Shown here one piece after another: positions 36,530 through 43,483 of a stretch of DNA of 64,000 bases. A program made the position numbers and the translations under genes. The notes under the pieces were generated by a model. It saw nothing but the letters and a program-made list of their open reading frames with translations, was not told the origin of the DNA and searched no databases. Within the stretch, counting starts at the first letter, position 1. Each line of letters opens with the position of its first letter. Source of the DNA: Paenibacillus odorifer (GTDB taxonomy: Bacteria > Bacillota > Bacilli > Paenibacillales > Paenibacillaceae); assembly GCF_000758725.1 (NCBI RefSeq), contig NZ_CP009428.1, positions 1,674,001 through 1,738,000 of the forward strand. Direction: 5' to 3'.

Positions 36530-37445
36530 TTGGATTCCCCCCAATTCGCTTCGTAAAATAACTTTCCAAGTCTTCACCCATAGGCATAAACTTCTCGATC
36601 TCGAGGCCGGCAGAGAATAACGCTGTTGATACTTTGCCTGGCTGCTCAATGCGGCTATACAACTTGATGGTTCCATCCTGCATCACTTCGAAATCGGCCG
36701 TACCCAGCTCGTTCTGAATGACGGCTGTTGCCTTGCCCGGATCATCCACTTTGATAAACAAATACTGCTGACATTTCTCGTTTAATTCCTCCGCAGTGAG
36801 TTGTTCAAGCAACTGACCGCGATGAATAATGCCATAATGACTTGCCATTAAATGCAGCTCACTTAGAATATGACTTGAGATCATTATCGTAATGCCAAGC
36901 TCACGGTTTAGTCGCTTGAGCAGTTCGCGCATTTCGACGACACCCATCGGATCCAACCCATTGGTCGGCTCGTCCAGAATCAGAAATTCTGGATCTCCCA
37001 GCAAGGCGATGGCAAGACCTAACCGCTGCTTCATTCCAAGTGAGAAATTTTTGGCTTTCTTCTTGCCGGCGCCCTGCAGTCCAACTTGTTCTAGCATTCT
37101 AGGAACGCAATCTTTGCCGGGAATACCGCGTAGAATCCGGTTTGCTTCTAAATTTTCGCTTGCAGTCATATGGGGGAACAAAGCGGGGCTCTCGATAATC
37201 GAGCCGATTCGCTTACGAGCCTGGATCAAGGCCTGCTCTTCACTGGCTCCGAACAGCTCGATCGTCCCCTGAGTCGGAAAAGCAAGTCCGGTCACAATCC
37301 GGATTAATGTTGATTTTCCAGCTCCGTTTTGCCCAATAAAACCATAAATAGAGCCTTTACGGATTGACAAATTGACTTTGTCCAGCGCCGTATGGCCCTT
37401 GAACTTTTTGGATAGTTGATTTGTTTTTAATACATACTCGTACAT
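36522..37445 (-). CDS. ABC transporter ATP-binding protein (BcrA-like)
   Basis: A 307-residue ATPase: Walker A G-Q-N-G-A-G-K-S at 38-45, signature F-S-L-G-M-K-Q-R-L, Walker B L-I-L-D-E-P-T-N-G-L-D-P, and an H loop at M-I-S-S-H. The form of the N-terminus (L-S-K-K-F-K-G-H-T-A-L) and a C-terminal extra domain fit the BcrA/lantibiotic-immunity type. AAAGGAGG lies before the ATG. It is encoded between the response regulator and the permease, forming a sensing-and-export module with them. Confidence 0.9.
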   Translation of the reverse strand: MYEYVLKTNQLSKKFKGHTALDKVNLSIRKGSIYGFIGQNGAGKSTLIRIVTGLAFPTQGTIELFGASEEQALIQARKRIGSIIESPALFPHMTASENLEANRILRGIPGKDCVPRMLEQVGLQGAGKKKAKNFSLGMKQRLGLAIALLGDPEFLILDEPTNGLDPMGVVEMRELLKRLNRELGITIMISSHILSELHLMASHYGIIHRGQLLEQLTAEELNEKCQQYLFIKVDDPGKATAVIQNELGTADFEVMQDGTIKLYSRIEQPGKVSTALFSAGLEIEKFMPMGEDLESYFTKRIGGNPNV

Positions 37446-37527
37446 CTCGTCTTGGCCTCCTTTTCGTGATAGACCAAGTATAGAATTGAAAACATAAGAA
37501 GAGCTAAAGCCAAATCTTAAGAATGTC

Positions 37528-38220
37528 TTAAGGCTTGAGCCGATAACCTATGCCCCATACCGTCTCGATAAATTCGCTTCCTGGTGCGGCCTTGGTTAGC
37601 TTGCTGCGCAAATTGCTCATGTGGACATTGACCGTATTGTCGTCCCCAAAATATGGCTCGTGCCAGACTCTTTCATACAAATTCGCTTTCGTAAACACCT
37701 TTTTTGGGGCCGACAAAAGTAACGAGAGAATCTCAAACTCTAGAGCTGTGAGCGTCAGTTCCGCACCATTTGCCGTAACCGACATCGCATCTCGATGAAG
37801 TACAAGGCCCTGATGCTGGAGCACGTTAGGCAAAGCCGATTGCGCAATCCGCGAATACAAACGTAGATGAGAATCGATCCGTGCAGAGACTTCTTCAACA
37901 TCGAAGGGTTTTGTAATGAAATCATCCGCCCCCGCCCGTAGGGCAGACACCTTGGTCTGGGGCTCACCCTTGGCGGAAATGATAATTACCGACATATCGT
38001 CCCGCCCGGCAATCCTCTCAAGTAGTTCCTCTCCCGACATGCCAGGCAGCATCAGATCCAGTAGCAGCATGCTCCATTGACGTTGCTCCAGATAGAGAAG
38101 TGCCTCCGTTCCCGAGTAAGCGGGTTGGGGAATGTAGCCGCTTTTCTTAATAATGTTGCACAGCAATCGGTTGATGTCGCTGTCGTCCTCAGCAACAAGA
38201 ATATGTATCGGGTTATTCAT
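37528..38220 (-). CDS. OmpR/PhoB-family response regulator
   Basis: A 230-residue regulator. The receiver domain has the acidic pocket E11-D12-D13, phospho-acceptor D55 (L-L-L-D-L-M-L-P-G), S/T at I-I-S-A-K and K at F-I-T-K-P-F. The C-terminal winged helix ends in T-V-W-G-I-G-Y-R-L. AAAAGGAGA precedes the ATG. It is first in an operon with the ABC ATPase, permease and histidine kinase. It probably activates its own operon in response to a membrane-active antibiotic; that is inferred from the gene set. Confidence 0.9.
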   Translation of the reverse strand: MNNPIHILVAEDDSDINRLLCNIIKKSGYIPQPAYSGTEALLYLEQRQWSMLLLDLMLPGMSGEELLERIAGRDDMSVIIISAKGEPQTKVSALRAGADDFITKPFDVEEVSARIDSHLRLYSRIAQSALPNVLQHQGLVLHRDAMSVTANGAELTLTALEFEILSLLLSAPKKVFTKANLYERVWHEPYFGDDNTVNVHMSNLRSKLTKAAPGSEFIETVWGIGYRLKP

Positions 38221-38378
38221 TTAATCTCCTTTTTCCACCTAAAATAGGTCGTTATTCGGATGAATGCCTATTAAATAGGATAGCAGGTTTTAGATTCTGT
38301 ATCCAGATCCAGCCAATTTCTGCATTTTGGTTATTCAAATCTATATCACCGATTCTCGTGAGTTCATTTTTATATAAA

Positions 38379-38414
38379 AAAGAGACTCTTCTATTTAAAT
38401 AGAGGAGTCTCTTT
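38379..38414 (-). terminator. Terminator of the sulfur-fusion gene
   Basis: AAAGAGACTC-TCTATTT pairs with AAATAGA-GAGTCTCTTT; on the minus strand a T-run follows. It lies 15 bases after the stop of the 875-residue fusion gene. Its core repeats that of the terminator at 29552-29588. Confidence 0.85.
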
Positions 38415-38429
38415 GCTATGTTAAGGTAT

Positions 38430-41057
38430 TTAGATAAATAGATTATGACCCGACTGATCGGCTTGGCCGAGGTAATAACCAACGCCGCCGATTCCGACAC
38501 CGTCAATCAGTTCTTCACGAGTGATGCCCATAAGATCCATGGACATTTGGCAGGCGACGATTTCCACACCTTGGTCGATAGCCATCTGAATCAATTCTTC
38601 CAAGGAAGAGATATTTTTGCTCTTCATTAGAGAGCGGATCATCTTCGAACCCATGCCCATCATGTTCATATTTGAAAGCGTCAGCTTCCGGCTGCCGCGT
38701 GGCATCATGGCACCGAACATTTTACCGATGAAGTTCTTGTTCACATGCACCTTCTCATCCTTGCGGATAATATTGAGGCCCCAGAAGGTAAAGAACATCG
38801 TGACTTTTTTGCCGCTGGATGCTGCTCCGTTGGCAATGATGAAGGAAGCGATCGCTTTATCCAAATCCCCGCTAAAAACAACCATTGTGCTTGCGTTGCT
38901 AGTTTGAATTACTTGTTCGCCTGCTCCGGTTGGTGCTGATGCTGAAGCCTCGATAACTCCTTTGCGCAGATAAGCTTCGATCATACCAGTAGGCAGCTTT
39001 GTTAGCTGCAAAAGCGTATGGTTGGACATACGAGCCCAAGCCTTGATATCCTCATAAAATCCGGGATCGGAAGCAGTTACCTTCAGGACTTGGCCGTCCA
39101 AGAGCGGGTCCATACTCATTTTAACTTGGATCAGCGGCCCTGGGCAGCACAGTCCGCAGGCATCAAGCACGGAATCAGGTGCTAGTTCCGTTTCTATTTT
39201 GGATGAAGGGGCACCTATTGTGCTGGAGTTAGCTGTGAAAGCTGTAGCATTGACGGTTGGTGTAACTGTGCCAGTCCCAGTCTCTGTCCCAGTCCCAGTC
39301 CCAGTCCCAGTCCCAGTCCCAGTCCCAGGCTCCGTCATTGCTCCCGTTGCTGCGATTTCTTTACTGGCTACGGCTGTATCAACGTTTGGCGTCAAGTTAT
39401 CTTTTTTTTTAGGCGTAAATTGGCTCATCTGATAGGTTTTATACCCCCCAGTCAGATTTTTCACACGGTAACCTTTTTGCTGCAAAATCCGGGAAGCGGT
39501 GTAGCCTCTGAGTCCAACTTGGCAATACACCCAAATTTCTTTACTAGGGTCAAGCTCGTTTAGCCGACCACGCAGATCATCCACAGGGATATTAATGGAC
39601 CCTTCAATATGACCGTTGGCATGTTCGATTTCCGAACGTACGTCAACTAAAATGGTGTTGTTTTTGTCACGACCCTCTAAATCCTTAGGGACGAATACCG
39701 TAGTCAAACCTTGCAAAATATTTTCAGCGGCAAAGCCGGCCATGTTCACCGGATCTTTTGCGGAAGAATAAGGAGGGGCATAAGATAGCTCCAACTCCGT
39801 CAAATCAGTGACCGTACCTCTAAAACGAATAACTGTAGCGATATCGTCGATACGTTTATCTACACCGCTGTAACCCACAGCTTGTGCTCCTAGCACCGTA
39901 CCTTTTGGATCAAAAATCAGCTTCATAGATATCGGAGTTGCCCCCGGATAATAGGTTGCGTGTGAGCTTGGATGTATATAAATCACGTGATACGGCAGAC
40001 CCAAACGTTGTAGTGTTTTTTCGTTATTTCCAGTAGAAGCACCTGTGACTCCAAAAACCTTAATAATAGAAGTCCCTTGTGATCCTTTGTAAGTTGTGCC
40101 GAGACCACTGACGTTGTCCGCAGCAATGCGCCCTTGCTTATTGGCAGGACCAGCTAGTGGAATGGCAGTTTTTGTTCCGTTTACGAAATCAACCACCTCA
40201 ACCGCGTCACCTACAGCGTACACTTGATCCAGATTTGTCTCCATCCGCTCATTGACTACAATATGGCCACGGGGACCGAATTCTAAGCCACTGTCCTTCA
40301 GGAAAGAGGTATCCGGAGAAACGCCGATAGCCAGCAGAACCATATCACTTTGCAGTACAGTGCCACTTGCTAATTGCACCTGTATTTGTTCTCCCACCTC
40401 AGCAAACCCTTGGACCATATCGGAAAAAATAAGATTAACGCCATGGTCGTCAAGTTCTTTTGCCAAAATAGAAGACATTTCAGTATCGAACGGAGCTAAT
40501 ATTTGTGGTCCTGCTTCAATTAAGGAAACTTCCAGACCAGCTTCTCTAAGATTCTCAGCCATTTCCACACCGATAAATCCACCACCGATCACCACGGCCG
40601 AACGTGTGCTTTCCGCAGCGACTTTAGCTTTGACTTTGTCAGTGTCGGGAATGTTACGCAACATGTGTATTTTGGAACTCTCGATACCAAGCAAATTCGG
40701 ACGAATCGGTTTAGCACCTGGCGATAAAATAAGCGCATCATAACTCTCTTCATAGGAGCCTTTTTCTATACTTTCTACTCGCACTTTTTTGTTCACGGGG
40801 TCGATAGACACTACTTCACTTTGAATCCGGACATCGATGTTAAAACGTTTATGCATCGCCTCCGGTGTCTGCACTAGCAGCTTGGAGCGGTCCTGAATGG
40901 AACCCCCGATATAATAAGGAAGTCCGCAATTGGCAAAAGAAATGTACGGATCACGCTCAAACATTACAATATGCACATCTTCATCTAATCTCCGAAGTCG
41001 TGCTGCTGCTGATGCGCCTCCTGCAACTCCACCAACAATCAATACTTTTTTACTCAT
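38430..41057 (-). CDS. CoA-disulfide reductase-rhodanese-TusA-DsrE fusion
   Basis: An 875-residue cytoplasmic fusion. Residues 1-445: FAD/NAD-dependent CoA-disulfide reductase with the FAD loop G-G-V-A-G-G-A-S and active Cys44 (F-A-N-C-G-L-P-Y-Y). About 460-555: rhodanese domain with Cys512 (Y-C-Q-V-G-L-R-G). About 565-625: flexible linker with a Thr-Gly run. About 628-700: TusA domain with C634 and C637-C638 (A-C-G-L-C-C-P-G-P). About 720-875: DsrE/DsrF-type domain with Cys836 (C-Q-M-S-M-D). It should move persulfide sulfur between thiol carriers, in polysulfide or CoA-persulfide reduction. GGGAGGA precedes the ATG. It shares a transcript with the ArsR gene 6 bases upstream. Confidence 0.9.
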   Translation of the reverse strand: MSKKVLIVGGVAGGASAAARLRRLDEDVHIVMFERDPYISFANCGLPYYIGGSIQDRSKLLVQTPEAMHKRFNIDVRIQSEVVSIDPVNKKVRVESIEKGSYEESYDALILSPGAKPIRPNLLGIESSKIHMLRNIPDTDKVKAKVAAESTRSAVVIGGGFIGVEMAENLREAGLEVSLIEAGPQILAPFDTEMSSILAKELDDHGVNLIFSDMVQGFAEVGEQIQVQLASGTVLQSDMVLLAIGVSPDTSFLKDSGLEFGPRGHIVVNERMETNLDQVYAVGDAVEVVDFVNGTKTAIPLAGPANKQGRIAADNVSGLGTTYKGSQGTSIIKVFGVTGASTGNNEKTLQRLGLPYHVIYIHPSSHATYYPGATPISMKLIFDPKGTVLGAQAVGYSGVDKRIDDIATVIRFRGTVTDLTELELSYAPPYSSAKDPVNMAGFAAENILQGLTTVFVPKDLEGRDKNNTILVDVRSEIEHANGHIEGSINIPVDDLRGRLNELDPSKEIWVYCQVGLRGYTASRILQQKGYRVKNLTGGYKTYQMSQFTPKKKDNLTPNVDTAVASKEIAATGAMTEPGTGTGTGTGTGTGTETGTGTVTPTVNATAFTANSSTIGAPSSKIETELAPDSVLDACGLCCPGPLIQVKMSMDPLLDGQVLKVTASDPGFYEDIKAWARMSNHTLLQLTKLPTGMIEAYLRKGVIEASASAPTGAGEQVIQTSNASTMVVFSGDLDKAIASFIIANGAASSGKKVTMFFTFWGLNIIRKDEKVHVNKNFIGKMFGAMMPRGSRKLTLSNMNMMGMGSKMIRSLMKSKNISSLEELIQMAIDQGVEIVACQMSMDLMGITREELIDGVGIGGVGYYLGQADQSGHNLFI
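39271..39326. repeat. 6-bp microsatellite inside the fusion gene
   Basis: Six perfect AGTCCC units (39291-39326) plus imperfect units before them encode the Thr-Gly run of the linker between the rhodanese and TusA domains. Gain or loss of a unit adds or removes two residues without a frameshift. Confidence 0.9.
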
Positions 41058-41063
41058 GATGAC

Positions 41064-41348
41064 TTATTCCTCCCCTAAAAATAACTGAATCAGATGTTTG
41101 ATTTTTTCGTCTTTAACAGAATAGTTAATTTCCAGCCCATTACGTTCGGTTTCAACGATGCCTAGTGATCTAAGCTTCTGTAAATGCTGGGACACCGTAG
41201 ATTGGGGAAGGTCGAGACAGTCCTGCATGAAGCTCACGTTGCAGCTGCCCTTTTCCAGAAGTCCTTTGATGATGCACAAGCGCACGGGATGAGCTATAGC
41301 CTTTAAGGTTTCGGCGGTTTGGTTATAAGCTTTAAAATTTTTGTCCAT
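41064..41348 (-). CDS. ArsR-family repressor, probable sulfur/thiol sensor
   Basis: A 94-residue winged-helix repressor: A-I-A-H-P-V-R-L-C-I-I-K-G-L-L, then recognition helix L-P-Q-S-T-V-S-Q-H-L-Q-K-L. Three cysteines (25, 36 and 44) lie in or near the DNA-binding half, allowing metal or persulfide sensing. The ATG at 41348 follows AGGTG; a GTG four codons earlier is less well placed. Its neighbours (the sulfur fusion downstream, rhodaneses divergent) make a persulfide-responsive role likely, though this is inferred from context. Confidence 0.85.
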   Translation of the reverse strand: MDKNFKAYNQTAETLKAIAHPVRLCIIKGLLEKGSCNVSFMQDCLDLPQSTVSQHLQKLRSLGIVETERNGLEINYSVKDEKIKHLIQLFLGEE

Positions 41349-41378
41349 GGTAACGAACACCTCGCTTTACAATATCCT

Positions 41379-41400
41379 TATATCGTAATATTATGATATA
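41379..41400. promoter_or_regulatory. Probable ArsR operator
   Basis: TATATCGTAAT-ATTATGATATA is a 22-bp palindrome with a single mismatched pair, in the 101-bp region between the ArsR gene and the divergent rhodanese gene. ArsR operators are typically AT-rich palindromes of this size. Confidence 0.65.
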
Positions 41401-41449
41401 GTGATATGGAAATCAAGTTATTTTTATAAAGGTGAAGGAGAGATGCTCG

Positions 41450-41770
41450 ATGTCTTTTAAAATTTCAAAGGAAATTACCCCACAGCAAGTTGCGGAACGC
41501 TTGAAGAATGGCGAGACTCCTACCATGTTGGATATACGCGAACCAGCCGAATGGGTGGAGGGACATGTAATGGGTGCTAAGCATATTCCGCTTGGACAGC
41601 TATTGATGCGCATAGATGAATTGGATTCTCATGGCGAGATAATTGTGATGTGCTTAAGTGGTGGCCGTAGTGGACTGGCTTGTGAGCTGCTGAGTGAAAA
41701 GGGGTATAACGTTGTGAACATGACGGGTGGATTAGGGGCTTGGACGGATGATTTTTTGGTACGGGAGTAA
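41450..41770 (+). CDS. Rhodanese-domain sulfurtransferase
   Basis: A 106-residue single-domain rhodanese. It has the entry motif M-L-D-I-R-E-P-A-E-W, H-I-P-L-G and the active loop C-L-S-G-G-R-S-G with the persulfide-forming cysteine. It should carry sulfur between thiols in the cytoplasm. AAGGAGAG lies eight bases before the ATG at 41450; an in-frame GTG at 41432 would include the ribosome binding site. Divergent from the ArsR/fusion operon and probably under the same repressor. Confidence 0.9.
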   Translation: MSFKISKEITPQQVAERLKNGETPTMLDIREPAEWVEGHVMGAKHIPLGQLLMRIDELDSHGEIIVMCLSGGRSGLACELLSEKGYNVVNMTGGLGAWTDDFLVRE

Positions 41771-41774
41771 TGGC

Positions 41775-42194
41775 ATGAGCATGATGGTACGGATCCTACT
41801 GAGTATCTTAATTGTCTTTAGTATTTTGAGGTTTTTACGTTATGCATGGCCTGTTCGTTCACTTTCTTATATAGAAGTCCGTGAGGTTCGCGAATTAGCA
41901 GATCAATCACTGGCTATGAAAATGCTCGATGTCAGGGATGCCGTTGATTACCAGAAGGACAGTATCCGTGGTTCGATAAATATATCGCTTGGGCGGTTAC
42001 CCTATGTCTGGCAGCACTGTCTATCTCCAGGCGATTCGGTCTTAATTCTTGCAGGAAGCTACTACAATAGAAATAAAGCTGCGCGAATTCTTTATAAGCA
42101 GGGATTTCGTAAGTTATATGCGGTAAACGGTGATTTGTTAGGGAACAAAAGAACGCTCTCCGACATTTCTGTGAAAGGTTGTTGTGAAGGATAA
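41775..42194 (+). CDS. Membrane-anchored rhodanese-like protein, degenerate active site
   Basis: A 139-residue protein: one N-terminal membrane helix (about 3-20), then a rhodanese fold (M-L-D-V-R-D-A-V-D-Y, I-S-L-G-R-L-P). Where the active loop C-x-x-G-x-R should be, it reads A-G-S-Y-Y-N-R-N-K, so the catalytic cysteine is missing. It probably binds a partner instead of transferring sulfur by itself. GGGAG precedes the ATG at 41775, four bases after the preceding rhodanese stop, so the genes form one unit. Confidence 0.75.
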   Translation: MSMMVRILLSILIVFSILRFLRYAWPVRSLSYIEVREVRELADQSLAMKMLDVRDAVDYQKDSIRGSINISLGRLPYVWQHCLSPGDSVLILAGSYYNRNKAARILYKQGFRKLYAVNGDLLGNKRTLSDISVKGCCEG

Positions 42195-42359
42195 TGGATT
42201 TATGATCATTGATTTCCCGTCTCGGATTGAAGCTAGGGTGTCGAAGTCAGGGTGTCGATGGAATGATCTCTTATGATGCCTATGGGCGAGGCGCTCGGCA
42301 TGCACATTTGCTAGGTGAGGGAGAGCAGTGAAGAGGAGCAATATGTCACTCTAGTTGAG
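42195..42359. other. Gene-free sequence before the repeat island
   Basis: No supportable gene or terminator was found here. It leads into the 41-bp repeats starting at 42360 and forms part of a 1.29-kb stretch (42195-43483) without genes. Confidence 0.6.
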
Positions 42360-42750
42360 CCGCTATATTAATGGTGCTAAGTTGTGATGTTGTGGCTAGG
42401 TCGCTATATTAATGATGCTAAGTCGCGATGTTGTGGTAGGTCGCAATATTAATGTTGCTAAGTCGCAATGTTGTAGGTAGGTTGCTACATTAATGTTGCT
42501 AAGTCGCGATGTTGTGGCTAGGCCGCTAAGTCAATGTTGCTAAGTCGCGATGTTGTGGCTAGATCGCTAAATCAATGTAGCCAAGTCGATGTTGTAGCTA
42601 GGGCGCTAAGTCAATGTAGCCAAGTCGATGTTGTAGCTAGGGCGCTAAGTCAATGTTGCTAAGTCGCGATGTTGTGGCTAGATCGCTAAATCAATGTAGC
42701 CAAGTCGATGTTGTAGCTAGGGCGCTAAGTGATGTAACTAAGACGCAATC
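42360..42750. repeat. 41-bp tandem repeat array, nine units plus a partial
   Basis: Units of 39-41 bp with the core GCTAAGTCGCGATGTTGTGG and CTAGGTCGCTA begin at about 42360, 42401, 42441, 42482, 42523, 42564, 42603, 42642 and 42683; a partial tenth runs to 42750. Each unit itself looks like two diverged halves of about 20 bp starting GCTAAGTCG and GCTAGGTCG. Length varies by one or two bases, so no reading frame is kept. Confidence 0.9.
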
Positions 42751-42779
42751 CAGCCAGCCTCACTCGAACTCAGTTTTAA

Positions 42780-42962
42780 TTGCATTTTGTGCAGCTAAAC
42801 TTCAGTAGTTTTAGGAAAAGTAACAATTAACTGCACTTTGTACATCTAAATTTGATCATTTACGCGTAACTACCTTATATCTCCTTTTTTAGTTGTAGAA
42901 AGTACAACTAAATGGACTTTTAGGGGGATAAGGGTTAAATAGTTGCATGAAATACAATTAAA
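42780..42962. repeat. Four dispersed 20-bp palindromic elements
   Basis: Elements at 42780-42799, 42831-42850, 42893-42912 and 42943-42962 follow the pattern YTGYANNNNRTRCARYTAAA. Each has a short palindrome (for example TTGTA...TACAA) followed by CTAAA or TTAAA. They lie 50-62 bp apart. No gene is present. Confidence 0.75.
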
Positions 42963-43191
42963 TAGAAAAATCACAGGTCGATAGCCAGTGAATAGTAGAG
43001 AATGGGAGACGATTTTAGACAATTTCAAAAAGGTAGGTCGAATAATATTATTCTAGGGGAACTTAGTCAAACCGAGATTACTTTAACTGAACCTACTATA
43101 CAAAACATACTATATTGAGCTAAGTCTAGTCGTCTAACTCAAAAGTAGTTTACTTAACCGAGATTGCTCTTGCTGAGCTAATACTAACTGA

Positions 43192-43288
43192 ACTGTAGTG
43201 ATCTAACTGTAGCTAAATTTAGCTGAACTCACTGTAGTGATCCAATTCTAGCTGAACTCACTGTAGTGATCTAACTGTAGCTGAAATT
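43192..43288. repeat. 29-bp repeats with a palindromic core
   Basis: ACTGTAGTGATC plus TAGCTGAACTC occurs three times (43192-43230 with an insertion, 43231-43259, 43260-43288). The palindrome TCACT-GT-AGTGA is formed at unit junctions. Upstream (43070-43180) two related AACCGAGATT copies suggest an older, decayed part of the array. No gene is present. Confidence 0.75.
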
Positions 43289-43374
43289 ACTTTAATGCAA
43301 CATACTCTAACCAATGTGATTTTTTAATAGGCAAGTATATTTAGCTCGATGCTAACGTTGAATGTAGAGTGTCA

Positions 43375-43404
43375 TTGACAGCATAAGAAGGCGAATACTA
43401 TACT
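43375..43404 (+). promoter_or_regulatory. Strong promoter before the nuclease-like gene
   Basis: A perfect TTGACA (43375-43380), an 18-bp spacer and TATACT (43399-43404). Transcription would start near 43411, only about 17 bases before a strong terminator hairpin. Confidence 0.65.
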
Positions 43405-43427
43405 TTTGAGTAATAGGACGAAGCACG

Positions 43428-43460
43428 TCCCGCATCCATAATTGGGTGCGGGATTTTTTT
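43428..43460 (+). terminator. Terminator in the leader of the nuclease-like gene
   Basis: TCCCGCATCCA (43428-43438) and TGGGTGCGGGA (43443-43453) pair over a four-base loop, then seven T residues. It sits between the promoter at 43375 and the ribosome binding site of the next gene, so it either attenuates that gene or ends a very short RNA. Confidence 0.85.
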
Positions 43461-43483
43461 ATGCCAAGGAGGAGGGGAACGTT

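Noticed and set aside
36530..36676. Longer N-terminus for the ABC-2 permease
   Set aside because: It lies within the ATPase gene in another frame; the ATG at 36529 has a strong ribosome binding site and a normal permease start.
43428..43460. Ordinary terminator of an upstream gene
   Set aside because: The nearest upstream plus-strand gene ends at 42194, more than 1.2 kb away, and a strong promoter lies only 24 bases before the hairpin, so a leader role is more likely.
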